In this document: one piece after another, positions 27,617-37,227 of the stretch
Numbering within the stretch: position 1 is the stretch's first letter
How the letters are laid out: each line of letters opens with the position of its first letter
Made by a program: the position numbers and the translations under genes
The notes under the pieces: model-generated
What the model was told of the DNA's origin: nothing
Seen by the model: the letters and a program-made list of their open reading frames with translations, nothing else
Databases searched by the model: none
Assembly (NCBI RefSeq): GCF_004917065.1
Contig: NZ_SSYA01000001.1
Span: 1,558,161 to 1,622,160 of the forward strand
Direction: 5' to 3'
From: Geomonas ferrireducens
Lineage (GTDB): Bacteria; Desulfobacterota; Desulfuromonadia; Geobacterales; Geobacteraceae
DNA: 64,000 nt

Positions 27617-28234
27617 ATGTTTGGGTTGATACCGAAAGATGAAAAGTTTTTCGCCATGTTCAGGGATATGTCTCACAACATCATCGAGGGGGCACAACTC
27701 CTTAAGGACATGCTGGATAACTTTGACGATCCGGTGGCCAGCCAGCGCAAGATCAAAGAGGTCGAGCACAAGGGCGACACCATCACCCACGACATCATCA
27801 AGAAGCTGAACAAGAGCTTCATCACCCCCTTCGACCGCGAGGACATCTACGCTCTCTCCTCGGCCCTTGACGACATCCTCGACCTGATCGATGCCTCCGC
27901 GCAACGCTTCGTCATGTACAACGTCTCCAAGCCGACTCCCGAGTCGAAAGAACTCGCCTTCCTCATCCTCAAATCCTGCCAGACCATCGACAAGACGGTC
28001 GCCCTGCTCGGCGGCAAACTCGAGCCGATCAGCGCTTACTGCATCGAGGTCAACGCCTTGGAGAACGAGGCGGACCGCGTCTGCCGCGAGGCGATCAGCC
28101 GTCTCTTCGCCGAGGAGAAGGATCCGATCCAGCTCATCAAGTGGAAGGAGATCTACGAGACCCTCGAGACTGCGACGGACAAGTGCGAGGATGCCGCGAA
28201 CATCCTGGAAAGCGTGGTGGTAAAAAATGCCTGA
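27617..28234 (+). CDS. DUF47/PhoU-like phosphate transport accessory protein
   Basis: The 205-residue all-helical cytoplasmic protein matches the DUF47 (YkaA-like) family, related to PhoU. It has the repeated metal-site pattern EVEHKGDTITHDIIKKLNKSFITPFDREDI and, later, CIEVNALENEADRVCREAI. Such proteins are encoded with Pit transporters and are thought to regulate them. The gene overlaps pit by 8 bases and has a GGAGGA ribosome binding site, so the two are coupled. Confidence 0.92.
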   Translation: MFGLIPKDEKFFAMFRDMSHNIIEGAQLLKDMLDNFDDPVASQRKIKEVEHKGDTITHDIIKKLNKSFITPFDREDIYALSSALDDILDLIDASAQRFVMYNVSKPTPESKELAFLILKSCQTIDKTVALLGGKLEPISAYCIEVNALENEADRVCREAISRLFAEEKDPIQLIKWKEIYETLETATDKCEDAANILESVVVKNA

Positions 28235-29228
28235 GGTAACCCTGGTCCTGCTGGTCGCGGTCATCGGCGCGGCCTTGTTGTTCGACTACATCAACGGCTT
28301 CCACGATACCGCCAACGCCATCGCAACCTGCGTCTCCACGCGGGCCCTCACCGTGAGGACCGCCATCTTCATGGCGGCCGGGCTGAACTTCGTCGGGGCG
28401 ATGATCTCCACCAAGGTTGCCGCGACCATCGGCAAGGGGATCGTCGACGCCAACAACATCACCCAGGTGGTGGTCTTGGCCGGCATCTTCGGGGCGATCA
28501 TCTGGAACCTGATCACCTGGTACTACGGGCTCCCGTCCTCCTCTTCGCACGCCATCATCGGCGGCCTGGTCGGGTCGGTGGTCGCGCATGCCGGGACCGG
28601 CGCGCTGCACTGGGCCGGGCTTAAGAAGATCGTCACCGTTCTCGTCGTTTCCCCGATCGCCGGCGCCTTCTTCGGTTTCATGTTCATGGTGGGGATGATG
28701 TGGATTTTCAGGAACAAGGCTCCCTACAACCTGAACAAGGTGTTCCGCAAGCTGCAGATCCTCTCCGCCGCGGTGATGGCCTTCTCGCACGGCACCGCCG
28801 ACGCCCAGAAGTCCATGGGGGTCATCACCATGGCCCTTGTGAGCTACGGCTCCCTCGCCACCTTCGACGTTCCCAACTGGGTCAAGATCTCCTGCGCCGT
28901 GGCCATGGGCCTTGGCACCGCCGCGGGCGGCTGGAGGATCATCAAGACGGTCGGGCACGACTTCGTGAAGCTGCAGCCCGTGCACGGCTTCTGCGTGGAG
29001 ACCGCTTCCGCCGGGGTCATCCTGGGCGCCTCGGCCATGGGGCTTCCCACCTCGACCACGCACGTCATCACCTCTTCCATTCTCGGCGTGGGGCTCTCGA
29101 AAAGGATCTCGGCGGTGAACTGGGCGGTCGCCTACCGCATCGTCCTGGCATGGATCATCACCATACCAGCATCGGCCTCGGTCGGCTTTGTCAGCTACAC
29201 CGTTTTCTCGCCGTTTCTGGGTAAGTAA
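28227..29228 (+). CDS. pit: Inorganic phosphate transporter, Pit family
   Basis: The 333-residue integral membrane protein has about ten helices and the duplicated Pit signatures FDYINGFHDTANAIATCVS at the N-terminus and GLPTSTTHVITSSILGVG near the C-terminus, plus GLPSSSSHAIIGGLVG. It is a low-affinity symporter for metal-phosphate. It starts inside the DUF47 gene and is followed by a terminator. The length is that of the short Pit form common in bacteria. Confidence 0.93.
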   Translation: MPEVTLVLLVAVIGAALLFDYINGFHDTANAIATCVSTRALTVRTAIFMAAGLNFVGAMISTKVAATIGKGIVDANNITQVVVLAGIFGAIIWNLITWYYGLPSSSSHAIIGGLVGSVVAHAGTGALHWAGLKKIVTVLVVSPIAGAFFGFMFMVGMMWIFRNKAPYNLNKVFRKLQILSAAVMAFSHGTADAQKSMGVITMALVSYGSLATFDVPNWVKISCAVAMGLGTAAGGWRIIKTVGHDFVKLQPVHGFCVETASAGVILGASAMGLPTSTTHVITSSILGVGLSKRISAVNWAVAYRIVLAWIITIPASASVGFVSYTVFSPFLGK

Positions 29229-29251
29229 AGCAGGAAGGAAATCGGGATGTG

Positions 29252-29289
29252 AATCGGGGGTGGCTGTGAGGCCGCTCCCGATTTTTTTT
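29252..29289 (+). terminator. Intrinsic terminator after pit
   Basis: ATCGGG and CCCGAT close a hairpin with inner GGC/GCC pairing, followed by eight T residues. Confidence 0.7.
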
Positions 29290-29291
29290 GG

Positions 29292-29777
29292 CTATTCCAA
29301 CTCTTCGCCGACCTTGTCCATCTCTTCAGCCTGCTCCGCCTGGGTGGCGTCCTTGGCGCGGAAGCGGAGCACCAGATAGTAGCAGAGGAAGTAGGAGACG
29401 ACGGCGGCGACGAAGCCGAGGATGGAGGAACCGAGGACCAGCGACTTGGCGTAGCGCTCCAGGTTGTGCCACTCGAGCGCACCGGAAACGGGAAGGTCCT
29501 TGATGGGACGTCCGCGCAAGAAGGCTCCCAGCTTGTAACTGACGCCTAGAACGGGAACCATAGTGATGGGGGTGTTGACCCAGGCGCCGGTGATGCAGGT
29601 GAGCTTGTTAAGTCGGAAGAGAAAGGCGGCTGCTACGGCAAGTGCGGTGTGGAGGCCGAAGAACGGGGTGAAGCTTATGAAGACGCCGACAGCGAACCCG
29701 GCGGCGATGTGCCCCGGATGGTTGTCTAGCGAAAGAATGCTGTAAATCCGTTTTTTCCACAGCTCTTTGTTCAGCAA
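29292..29777 (-). CDS. DUF2062 domain membrane protein
   Basis: The 161-residue protein shows the DUF2062 pattern: PGHIAAGFAVGVFISFTPFFGLHTALAVAAA in the first hydrophobic region, then NKLTCITGAWVNTPIT, and a second membrane pair near the C-terminus. The family is widespread but has no defined activity; some members are fused to glycosyltransferases. Translation starts at TTG 29777 behind GAGGTG. It is divergent from proB and convergent with pit. Confidence 0.85.
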   Translation of the reverse strand: MLNKELWKKRIYSILSLDNHPGHIAAGFAVGVFISFTPFFGLHTALAVAAAFLFRLNKLTCITGAWVNTPITMVPVLGVSYKLGAFLRGRPIKDLPVSGALEWHNLERYAKSLVLGSSILGFVAAVVSYFLCYYLVLRFRAKDATQAEQAEEMDKVGEELE

Positions 29778-29860
29778 CAGTCACCTCGAGAATGTCGCAC
29801 AGTCTAAAGACCGCCCCGGTCTTTGTCAATGAGTTTGAGCCGTGGCTTTCCTTAAGAAAA

Positions 29861-29889
29861 TTGCCACCGAGTATGAATCGTGTTAGTAT
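29861..29889 (+). promoter_or_regulatory. Promoter of proB
   Basis: TTGCCA (29861-29866) and TAGTAT (29884-29889) are 17 bases apart. The proB ATG lies 34 bases further on. Confidence 0.6.
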
Positions 29890-29922
29890 CCTGGCCTTTA
29901 CTAAACGTTATCGGAACCCTGC

Positions 29923-31044
29923 ATGCGTAAAGAACTGCTCAAAAAAGTGAAGAGAATAGTGGTGAAGATCGGCTCCGGGGTGTTGACCTGTGAGGATAAC
30001 GGGGTCGACCCGGTTTTCCTGAACGGCTTGGCCTCACAGATCGCGGGGCTGCGCGCGAAGGGGATCGAGGTGGTCGTGGTCTCCTCCGGTGCGGTGGCGG
30101 CGGGGCGTCCCGCCCTCGGGCTGCCGGATCGACCGCGCACCCTTCCGCAGAAGCAGGCCGCCGCAGCCGTCGGGCAGTCCCGCCTGATGCGCGCCTACGA
30201 GGAGGCCTTCTCCGGCTACGACCTGAAGGTCGCCCAGATCCTCTTGACCCGGGACGACTTGGCCAACCGGCGCCGCTTCCAGAATGCGCGCGGCACCCTT
30301 GATACGCTGCTTTCCTGCGGCATCATCCCGGTCATCAACGAGAACGACACGGTCGTCGTCGATGAGCTGAAGTTCGGCGACAACGACAACCTCTCCGCCC
30401 TCGTCACGAACCTCGTGGAGGCGCAGCTCCTTCTGATCATGACCGACATCGACGGTCTCTACACCGCCGACCCGCGTACCGACCCGGCGGCGACCCTCAT
30501 CCACCAGGTGGGGGCGGTGACCCGGGAAATGGAGCGCGGCGCGGGGGGGAGCGGCACGAACGTCGGGACCGGCGGCATGGCAACCAAGCTCGCGGCGGCG
30601 AAAAAGGTGGTGAAGTCGGGCGTCGCCGCCATCATCTTCGCAGGGAAGGGTGAGGGGAACCTCGCCCGCGTCATGAGCGGGGAGCTTGTCGGTACGCTGT
30701 TTCTGCCGGCAGGCGAAGCGCTGAACCGCCGCAAGCACTGGATCGCCTTCACCATCAAGCCGGCAGGTAACCTCGTTGTCGATGCCGGCGCCAAGGGGGC
30801 CCTCGCCACCCACGGCAGGAGCCTCCTCCCGTCCGGGATCGTGAAGGTCGAGGGGCGCTTCGCCCGCGGGGCCTGCGTCAGAGTGCTCGACACCGAGGGG
30901 ATCGAGTTCGCCCGCGGCATCGTCGATTATTCCAGCCAGGAGATCGAGAAGATCTGCCGGCACAAGAGCGGGGAGATCGAGGAGATCCTGGGCTTTAGGT
31001 ACGGGGACGACGTCATCCACCGGGACAACTTGGTCATACTCTAG
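29923..31044 (+). CDS. proB: Glutamate 5-kinase
   Basis: ProB phosphorylates glutamate in the first step of proline synthesis. The 373-residue protein has an amino-acid-kinase domain ([43 protein letters not shown] and the GTGGMATKL loop) and a C-terminal PUA domain from about residue 280. Length is that of the PUA-containing form. The next pathway enzyme, proA, follows after 150 bases that contain a heptad-repeat array. Confidence 0.96.
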   Translation: MRKELLKKVKRIVVKIGSGVLTCEDNGVDPVFLNGLASQIAGLRAKGIEVVVVSSGAVAAGRPALGLPDRPRTLPQKQAAAAVGQSRLMRAYEEAFSGYDLKVAQILLTRDDLANRRRFQNARGTLDTLLSCGIIPVINENDTVVVDELKFGDNDNLSALVTNLVEAQLLLIMTDIDGLYTADPRTDPAATLIHQVGAVTREMERGAGGSGTNVGTGGMATKLAAAKKVVKSGVAAIIFAGKGEGNLARVMSGELVGTLFLPAGEALNRRKHWIAFTIKPAGNLVVDAGAKGALATHGRSLLPSGIVKVEGRFARGACVRVLDTEGIEFARGIVDYSSQEIEKICRHKSGEIEEILGFRYGDDVIHRDNLVIL

Positions 31045-31049
31045 AAGCC

Positions 31050-31080
31050 GTTCTACGTTCTGCGTTCAACGTTCTACGTT
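31050..31080 (+). repeat. Heptad repeat array A (GTTCTAC type), proB-proA gap
   Basis: Four consecutive 7-bp units plus a partial one (GTTCTAC, GTTCTGC and GTTCAAC variants) start 6 bases after the proB stop. Similar arrays lie at 37228-37343, 51421-51455 and 59005-59138. No opposite arm is seen here. Confidence 0.75.
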
Positions 31081-31194
31081 ACAATCTGAACCCCCTCGCC
31101 CTCCGGGCCTTGGTCTCGAATGATTTCGGGCCGCAGGCGGGAAAGAGGCGGGGTGAGAGGTTGGGTTTCAGCCTTACAAAAGTTGGAGGTACAC

Positions 31195-32451
31195 ATGTCA
31201 GTCGCCGAACAGATCCGCACCATCGCCGCCGAGGCCAGGCAGGCTTCCTTCGCCATGGCGAAACTCTCTTCCGCCGTCAAAAACGAGCTCCTGCTCGACA
31301 TGGCGCACGGACTGGTGAATAACTGCGAGCAGATCATCGCCGAAAACAAGAAGGACCTCGAAGCCGGCAAAGAGCGCGGCCTTTCCGCTGCCATGCTGGA
31401 CCGCCTCATGTTGAACGAGGTGCGCATCAAGGGGATGGCGGACGCCATCCGCGAGGTCGCGGCACTCCCCGACCCGGTGGGGGAGGTGACCGGCATGTGG
31501 AAGCGCCCCAACGACCTCATGGTCGGCAAGATGCGCATTCCGCTCGGGGTAATCGGCATCATCTACGAGTCCCGCCCGAACGTTACTTCCGACGCCGCGG
31601 TGCTCTGCCTTAAAAGCGGCAACGCCGTGGTGCTGCGCGGCGGCTCCGAGGCGATCCACTCGAACCTCGCCATCGCGGAGATCCTGAAAGCCGAACTCGC
31701 CAAACGCAATATCCCGGCGGCAGCCCTGTCGCTCATCCCCTTCACTGAGCGCGAGGGGGTGACCGAGATGCTCAAACAGGAGGAGTTCATCGACGTGATC
31801 ATCCCGAGGGGGGGCGAGAGCCTGATCCGCTTCGTGGTCGAGAACTCGAAGATCCCGGTCATCAAGCACTACAAGGGGGTCTGCCATATCTTCGTGGACG
31901 CAACCGCCGACTTCGACATGGCGCGCGACATCATCATCAATGCGAAGGTGCAGCGCCCCGGCGTCTGCAACGCCCTGGAGACCCTGCTCATCCACAAGGA
32001 CGTCGCGGAGCGCTTCGTCCCCTTCATTTACCAGGCGCTTTCCGAGCAGAAGGTGGAGGTGCGGGGCGATGAGGCATTCCGCAAGTTTGCACCGCAGGCC
32101 GGGGCGGCGACCGAGGAGGACTGGTACGCCGAATACCTGGAGCTGATCCTGGCTGCGCGGGTGGTGGATGGGATGGATGCCGCCATCGACCACATCAACC
32201 GTTACTGCTCGCTGCACACCGAGTCCATCATCACCGGCGACTACGCCAACGCCCAGCGCTTCATCCGCGAGGTGAACTCGGGGGTAGTCATGGTGAACGC
32301 CTCGACCCGCTTCTCGGACGGCAACCAGCTTGGCCTGGGAGCGGAGATCGGCATCTCGACTACGAAGCTTCATTCCTTCGGCCCGATGGGGCTCACCGAC
32401 CTCACCACCACGAAGTTCATCGTGTACGGCTCGGGTCAGGTGCGGTCTTAA
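31195..32451 (+). CDS. proA: Gamma-glutamyl phosphate reductase
   Basis: ProA reduces gamma-glutamyl phosphate to the semialdehyde in proline synthesis. The 418-residue aldehyde-dehydrogenase-fold protein has GVIGIIYESRPNVTSDAA, the catalytic cysteine in KVQRPGVCNALETLL and the C-terminal GLGAEIGISTTKLHSFGPMGL. I chose the ATG at 31195, preceded by TTGGAGG, over an in-frame ATG 25 codons upstream. It forms a pathway pair with proB. Confidence 0.96.
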   Translation: MSVAEQIRTIAAEARQASFAMAKLSSAVKNELLLDMAHGLVNNCEQIIAENKKDLEAGKERGLSAAMLDRLMLNEVRIKGMADAIREVAALPDPVGEVTGMWKRPNDLMVGKMRIPLGVIGIIYESRPNVTSDAAVLCLKSGNAVVLRGGSEAIHSNLAIAEILKAELAKRNIPAAALSLIPFTEREGVTEMLKQEEFIDVIIPRGGESLIRFVVENSKIPVIKHYKGVCHIFVDATADFDMARDIIINAKVQRPGVCNALETLLIHKDVAERFVPFIYQALSEQKVEVRGDEAFRKFAPQAGAATEEDWYAEYLELILAARVVDGMDAAIDHINRYCSLHTESIITGDYANAQRFIREVNSGVVMVNASTRFSDGNQLGLGAEIGISTTKLHSFGPMGLTDLTTTKFIVYGSGQVRS

Positions 32452-32454
32452 AAG

Positions 32455-32552
32455 CTTCAACGCAAAGAGGCAGAGCCGCAAAGACGCAAAGTTGAAAAGC
32501 AACAAGAAGTGGTTTCTTGGCGACTCCGCGCCTTGGCGCCTTTGCGTTAAAG
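32455..32552 (+). repeat. Long imperfect hairpin of CGCAAAG-type repeats between proA and nadD
   Basis: The left arm (32455-32491) is built from CGCAAAGA-like units. The right arm (32516-32552) contains the complementary CTTTGCGTT and CCTTGGCGCC. The arms pair imperfectly over about 35 bases around a 24-base loop. It begins 4 bases after the proA stop. Confidence 0.65.
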
Positions 32553-32585
32553 CCTTGGTCTTCCTCCACTACTGGAGCCATGACA

Positions 32586-33236
32586 ATGAAAATTGGGATA
32601 CTGGGCGGCACGTTCAACCCGATCCATAACGCGCACCTGCGCATCGCCGAGGAGGTGCGCGACCTGTTCCAACTGGACCGGGTCATCTTCATCCCGGCGG
32701 CGACTCCGCCGCACAAACCGCAGGTGGGGGAGCTTTCCTTTGCGAGTCGTCTCGAGATGGTGCGCCTGGCGGTCGCCGACAACCCGAGTTTCGAGGTGTC
32801 GGACATGGAAGCGATTCGCGGCGGTCGCTCCTATTCGGTAGACACCCTGCGCCAGTTGCGCGCCGAGCGACCGGAGGACGAACTCTTCTTCATCATCGGC
32901 GCCGACTCCTTCAACGACATCGCCGCCTGGCATCGTTACGACGAGATCTTCACGCTTTGCAACGTGGTGAGCGTTCAGCGTCCCGGCTCCACCATCACCA
33001 GTCTCGCCAAGGCCCTCCCTGTTGCCATAGCAGGTGAGTTCTGCTATGATTCGGCGGCTAAACGCCTGAATCACAGCTCCGGGCACTGTGTTTATGCATT
33101 GGACGGCGTGCTGCTCGACATATCTTCAAGCCACATCCGCCGGCTCGTTAAGGCGGGCCGCTCGATCAGGTACCTCCTTCCGGAGGCCGTCGAGCACTAC
33201 ATAAAGGAACAAGGGTTATACGTTGATGCAAGATAA
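32586..33236 (+). CDS. nadD: Nicotinate-nucleotide adenylyltransferase
   Basis: NadD adenylates nicotinate mononucleotide in NAD synthesis. The 216-residue protein has the nucleotidyltransferase motif GGTFNPIHNAHLRIAEEV, the central GADSFNDIAAWHRYDEI and the C-terminal ISSSHIRRLVKAGRS. The ATG at 32586 has the best spacing from GGAG; another lies two codons upstream. Its end overlaps rsfS by 11 bases, and nadD-rsfS-rlmH is a widely conserved order. Confidence 0.95.
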   Translation: MKIGILGGTFNPIHNAHLRIAEEVRDLFQLDRVIFIPAATPPHKPQVGELSFASRLEMVRLAVADNPSFEVSDMEAIRGGRSYSVDTLRQLRAERPEDELFFIIGADSFNDIAAWHRYDEIFTLCNVVSVQRPGSTITSLAKALPVAIAGEFCYDSAAKRLNHSSGHCVYALDGVLLDISSSHIRRLVKAGRSIRYLLPEAVEHYIKEQGLYVDAR

Positions 33237-33612
33237 AGTGGTAATTCCGGCCGTGGAACGCGCCGTGAAATGTGCGGCATTCGCGCTGGACAAGAAGGCG
33301 CTCAACGTCAAGGTGCTCGAGATCAAGAACATCTCCAGCATCGCTGACTACCTGGTGCTCGCCACCGGGCGCTCCGATCGCCAGGTGCAGGCCATGGCCG
33401 ACTCGGTCAAGCAGGGGCTCAAGCCGATCGACCAGGCGATCGACACCGAAGGGTACGACGAAGGGCGCTGGATCGTCGTCGACTTTGGGGACGTCATCGT
33501 GCACCTCTTCCAGGAGGAAGTCCGCGCCATCTACAACCTGGACGAACTCTGGTCGAGGGCGCCCAAGGTAGAGATCCCCGAGGAGTACCTCTGGGAGCAT
33601 AAGGAAAAATGA
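33226..33612 (+). CDS. rsfS: Ribosomal silencing factor RsfS
   Basis: RsfS (Iojap family) binds ribosomal protein L14 and blocks subunit joining when nutrients are scarce. The 128-residue protein has the family motifs SSIADYLVLATGRSDRQVQAMADSV and WIVVDFGDVIVHLFQEEVRAIYNLDELW. I prefer the ATG at 33226 to a TTG one codon earlier. It sits between nadD and rlmH with overlaps on both sides. Confidence 0.95.
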   Translation: MQDKVVIPAVERAVKCAAFALDKKALNVKVLEIKNISSIADYLVLATGRSDRQVQAMADSVKQGLKPIDQAIDTEGYDEGRWIVVDFGDVIVHLFQEEVRAIYNLDELWSRAPKVEIPEEYLWEHKEK

Positions 33613-34073
33613 GACTTAAGCTCCTTTGGGTCGGCAAGACCCAGGAGAGCTGGGTCCGCACCGGCATCGATGAGTACGCGGGAAGGGTGAGGCGTTACGC
33701 GCCGCTGGAGATCATGGAAGCCCGCGAGGAGAAGGGCGCACAGGCTGCCGCCATGCGCGAGCGCGAATGCGAGCGGCTCACCAAGCTCCTCCCTAAGGGG
33801 GGGAGGCTGGTGCTCCTCGACGAGCGGGGCGAGCAGATGAGCTCCCCCGAGTTCGCCTCCTTTCTCTCCAGAAACCGCGACCAGGGGACCCAGGACCTCG
33901 TCTTCGCAATCGGTGGCGCCTACGGCTTCACCGACGGCTTCCGCAAGGAGGCCTTCAAGTCGATCTCGCTCTCCAAGATGACCTTCACGCACCAGATGGT
34001 CCGGGTGTTCCTTCTTGAGCAGATCTACCGCGGCTTCACCATAATGAACGGTGAGCCGTACCATCATGAGTAA
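33609..34073 (+). CDS. rlmH: 23S rRNA pseudouridine(1915) N3-methyltransferase
   Basis: RlmH is a small SPOUT-fold methyltransferase that modifies helix 69 of 23S rRNA on assembled ribosomes. The 154-residue protein has the usual N-terminus (MRLKLLWVGKTQE), the SAM-binding FAIGGAYGFTDGF and the C-terminal SLSKMTFTHQMVRVFLLEQIYRGF. It overlaps rsfS by 4 bases (ATGA) and is followed by a terminator. Confidence 0.97.
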   Translation: MRLKLLWVGKTQESWVRTGIDEYAGRVRRYAPLEIMEAREEKGAQAAAMRERECERLTKLLPKGGRLVLLDERGEQMSSPEFASFLSRNRDQGTQDLVFAIGGAYGFTDGFRKEAFKSISLSKMTFTHQMVRVFLLEQIYRGFTIMNGEPYHHE

Positions 34074-34100
34074 CGCAAGTTGCTGAACATGTTGAACACA

Positions 34101-34130
34101 AAGGTGAAGACTTCCAGCTTCACCTTTTTT
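34101..34130 (+). terminator. Intrinsic terminator after rlmH
   Basis: AAGGTGAAG (34101-34109) and CTTCACCTT (34118-34126) pair perfectly around an 8-base loop, with a T-run extending to 34130. Confidence 0.88.
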
Positions 34131-34165
34131 AATTGGATCTAATATTTCTAATGAGGGAGAATGCC

Positions 34166-35704
34166 ATGCCGAAGAAGCCTCTGCTCTTGATGATCCTTGA
34201 CGGCTGGGGGATCAACCCCGAAACGGAAGCCAACGCCGTCGCCCAGGCCGCTACCCCCAACATGAACCGCCTGACCGCGGAGTATCCCTCCGGTCAGATC
34301 GACGGCTCCGGTCTCGCGGTGGGGCTTCCCGCCGGACAGATGGGGAACTCCGAGGTCGGCCACACCAACATCGGAGCCGGCCGCGTGGTGTACCAGGACC
34401 TTACCAGGATCAGCAAGTCGATCGTAGACGGCGACTTCTTCACCAACGCGGCGCTCATCGCCTGCATGGAGAAGGCGAAGGCTGGGACCGGCAGGCTGCA
34501 CCTCGCCGGTCTTCTCTCCGACGGCGGCGTGCACTCCCACGACACCCATCTTTACTCCCTCATCGAGATGGCCAAGCGCCAGGGCGTCTCAGAAGTCTTC
34601 GTGCACTGCCTGCTGGACGGCCGCGATACCCCGCCTCAAAGCGGTGCCGATTACCTGCGCAAACTGGAGAAGGAGATCGCGCGCATTGGCTGCGGCAGGA
34701 TCGCCACGGTGATCGGCCGTTACTACGCCATGGACCGCGACAACCGCTGGGACCGCGTCGAGAAGGCGTACCGCGCCATGGTCTCCGGCGAGGGGAATCC
34801 CTTCCCGAGTGCCGAGGCCGCCATCAGGCAGAGCTACGCCGACGGGGTCACCGACGAGTTCGTTTTGCCAAGCGTGATCATGAACGGGGGTATCCCGGTG
34901 GGGAGGATGCAGGACGGGGACGGCTTCATCTTCTTCAACTTCCGCTCCGACCGCGCCCGCGAGATCACCCGCGCCTTCACCGATCCCGATTTCAGCGGCT
35001 TTACCCGCGATGTATGGCCGAGGCTTGCCTCCTACGTCTGCATGACCAGCTACGACGAGACCTTCGACCTTCCCGTCGCCTTCGGCCCGGAGGAGCTGGT
35101 CAACATCTTCCCGGAGGTGGTCAGCAATGCCGGTCTGACCCAGTTGCGCATCGCCGAGACCGAGAAGTACGCCCACGTCACCTTCTTCTTCAACGGTGGC
35201 CGGGAGGAGGCGTTTCCCGGTGAGGACCGCGCCCTAGTTCCTTCCCCGAAGGAGGTGGCGACCTACGACCAGAAGCCGGAGATGAGCGCGTACCTCGTCA
35301 CCGATGAGCTCATGAAGCGGCTTGACGAGGACAAGTACGACGTCATCATCCTGAACTTCGCCAACGCGGACATGGTCGGTCACACCGGGATCTTCGCCGC
35401 CGCGGTTAAGGCGGTCGAGGCGGTCGACGAGTGTGTCGGCAAGCTGGTGCAGAAGGTGCGTGAGAAGGGTGGCATCACCATAATCACCGCCGACCACGGC
35501 AACGCGGAGATGATGCAGGACGAGCAGGGTGGACCGCACACTGCCCACACCTGCGACATGGCGCCGGTAGTGCTGGTCGACGAGGCGAGGAAGGACGTGA
35601 AGCTGCGTGCCGGCGTGCTCGCCGACCTCGCACCCACCATGCTGGAGCTGCTCGGCCTGCCGCAGCCCAAGGAGATGACCGGGAAGAGTTTGCTGGTGCA
35701 CTAG
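34166..35704 (+). CDS. gpmI: 2,3-bisphosphoglycerate-independent phosphoglycerate mutase
   Basis: GpmI interconverts 3- and 2-phosphoglycerate using two Mn2+ ions. The 512-residue protein has the metal motif LLMILDGWG at the N-terminus, the catalytic serine in [40 protein letters not shown] and the C-terminal metal motif [11 protein letters not shown]. The ATG at 34166 lies 7 bases after GAGGGA; earlier in-frame starts are less likely. It has its own transcription unit after the rlmH terminator. Confidence 0.97.
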   Translation: MPKKPLLLMILDGWGINPETEANAVAQAATPNMNRLTAEYPSGQIDGSGLAVGLPAGQMGNSEVGHTNIGAGRVVYQDLTRISKSIVDGDFFTNAALIACMEKAKAGTGRLHLAGLLSDGGVHSHDTHLYSLIEMAKRQGVSEVFVHCLLDGRDTPPQSGADYLRKLEKEIARIGCGRIATVIGRYYAMDRDNRWDRVEKAYRAMVSGEGNPFPSAEAAIRQSYADGVTDEFVLPSVIMNGGIPVGRMQDGDGFIFFNFRSDRAREITRAFTDPDFSGFTRDVWPRLASYVCMTSYDETFDLPVAFGPEELVNIFPEVVSNAGLTQLRIAETEKYAHVTFFFNGGREEAFPGEDRALVPSPKEVATYDQKPEMSAYLVTDELMKRLDEDKYDVIILNFANADMVGHTGIFAAAVKAVEAVDECVGKLVQKVREKGGITIITADHGNAEMMQDEQGGPHTAHTCDMAPVVLVDEARKDVKLRAGVLADLAPTMLELLGLPQPKEMTGKSLLVH

Positions 35705-35760
35705 CTTTTGGAGCTTTTCCCAGCCAGTTGCGCTGGTCTGACTGACAAGGAGAAAACAGC

Positions 35761-36423
35761 ATGAAGATTCTTGCCATTAACGGCAGCCCCCGTGGGATGA
35801 ACGGCACCACCGGCAGGCTTTTGGAAGAGGTGATGGCGGGCGCGGCCCAGGCCGGAGCCGACATCGAGGTGGTCTCGCTCTCGGAAACCCCGATCAAGCC
35901 GTGCGTCGCCTGCGATGCCTGCCACAAGGTGGGCATCTGCCCTGTGAAGGACGACTACGAAATCATCAAAGACAAACTCATGGCGGCGGACGCATTCATC
36001 CTCGCGACCCCGAATTACCTTTTGAGCATCTCGGCGCAGTTGAAGGCGTTTCTCGACCGCTGCAACGGCCTCATTCACCTCACCGCCCTGGAAGGGAAGT
36101 ACTCGGCGCTGGTGGAGACCTCCGGCGGCGGAGGGGACGAAGAGCCGCTCGAGTACATGCAGCGCATCGTCAACGCCATGGGTGCCCAGAACGTTGGGAG
36201 CATCGGCTCCCCGGGGATGGGGCCGCGCATGTTCCCCGACCAGGAGGCGCTGTTCCAGAAGGCGCGCGCACTCGGCAAGGAGCTCTGCGACAGCGTGCGC
36301 GAGAAGCGCTCCTTCCCCGAGCAGGACGGCTTCCGCCTCGGCTTCAAGGAGCGCATGAGCCACCTCATCGGTTTCATGGGGGAGTGCTGGCCGTATGAGA
36401 AGGAATACCTGGCGAAGAAGTAA
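35761..36423 (+). CDS. Iron-sulfur flavoprotein / NADPH-dependent FMN reductase family
   Basis: The 220-residue flavodoxin-like protein begins with the FMN phosphate-binding loop KILAINGSPRGMNGTTGRLLEEV. A cysteine cluster follows in CVACDACHKVGICPVKDDY, the pattern of Isf-type iron-sulfur flavoproteins. It also has APNYLLS-type FMN contacts (ATPNYLLSISAQLK). Electron partner and substrate are unknown; in anaerobes such proteins serve in electron transfer or stress response. The ATG follows AAGGAG. Confidence 0.82.
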   Translation: MKILAINGSPRGMNGTTGRLLEEVMAGAAQAGADIEVVSLSETPIKPCVACDACHKVGICPVKDDYEIIKDKLMAADAFILATPNYLLSISAQLKAFLDRCNGLIHLTALEGKYSALVETSGGGGDEEPLEYMQRIVNAMGAQNVGSIGSPGMGPRMFPDQEALFQKARALGKELCDSVREKRSFPEQDGFRLGFKERMSHLIGFMGECWPYEKEYLAKK

Positions 36424-36426
36424 GGT

Positions 36427-36447
36427 CCTTCTCCGTCCGGGAGAAGG
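36427..36447. repeat. REP-like hairpin
   Basis: CCTTCTCC, loop GTCC and GGGAGAAGG. It is followed by GTGTCACGTAGTGGCGGATG, a tail of the kind seen in REP elements. It lies in the gap before the LUD gene. Confidence 0.6.
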
Positions 36448-36562
36448 TGTCACGTAGTGGCGGATGAGGGCGTGCCACTGCATCTCTGGGGGCAGGGGGG
36501 TATGTCCTAAAACGGCGATGTTGTCCACCTATCCATTGTTGATTTGTCCATTGGAGAAAAAC

Positions 36563-37216
36563 ATGAGCAATACCGAAGAGCTTAACAACTGGGCCTACGC
36601 GCAGAAGTGCAAGAAGGCGGTGGAGAATCTGAAGAGAAACGGCTTCGACGCGCTCTACTGCCATGACGGCGAAGAGGTCTTCCATTACATCGTGAACGAG
36701 TCCGAGCCGGTGAAAAGCGTAGGTTTCGGCGGATCCCTCTCCATCGCGGACTTGAAGCTTGCCGACAAGCTGAAGGCGATGGGGAAGGAGATCCTGAACC
36801 ACGGTGCGCCCGGTCTCTCCCCGGAGGAGAAGCTCGCCATCACCAGGCGGCAGCTTACCTGCGACCTTTTCCTGACCGGGAGTAACGCGGTCACCCTTTC
36901 CGGCGTGCTGGTCAACATCGACGGCAACGGCAACCGTGCCGCGGCCATGTTCTTCGGGCCGCAGAAGGTGATCGTCGTGGTGGGGCGGAACAAGCTGGTG
37001 GAGGGCAGCATAGAGGATGCGGTGCAGCGGGTGAGGACCTATGCGGCGCCTCCCAACGCGAAGCGGCTGAACCTCTCCACCCCCTGCACCACCACCGGCT
37101 TCTGCTCGGACTGCAATTCACCGCAGCGCATCTGCCGCGTGACCACCATCATCGAGAAGAAGCCGCGCAACACCGACATCAAGGTGCTCGTGGTGAACGA
37201 GGATATGGGGCTTTAA
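36563..37216 (+). CDS. LUD domain (LutC/DUF162-like) protein
   Basis: The 217-residue protein matches the lactate-utilisation LUD domain: GFGGSLSIADLKLADKL, LTGSNAVTLSGVLVNIDGNG, VVVGRNKLV and a C-terminal cysteine cluster CTTTGFCSDCNSPQRIC. LutA and LutB partners are absent, so a role in lactate oxidation is not supported; stand-alone members are common and uncharacterised. The start at 36563 is the first in-frame ATG giving the family N-terminus. Confidence 0.82.
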   Translation: MSNTEELNNWAYAQKCKKAVENLKRNGFDALYCHDGEEVFHYIVNESEPVKSVGFGGSLSIADLKLADKLKAMGKEILNHGAPGLSPEEKLAITRRQLTCDLFLTGSNAVTLSGVLVNIDGNGNRAAAMFFGPQKVIVVVGRNKLVEGSIEDAVQRVRTYAAPPNAKRLNLSTPCTTTGFCSDCNSPQRICRVTTIIEKKPRNTDIKVLVVNEDMGL

Positions 37217-37227
37217 CGGCTGAAGAC

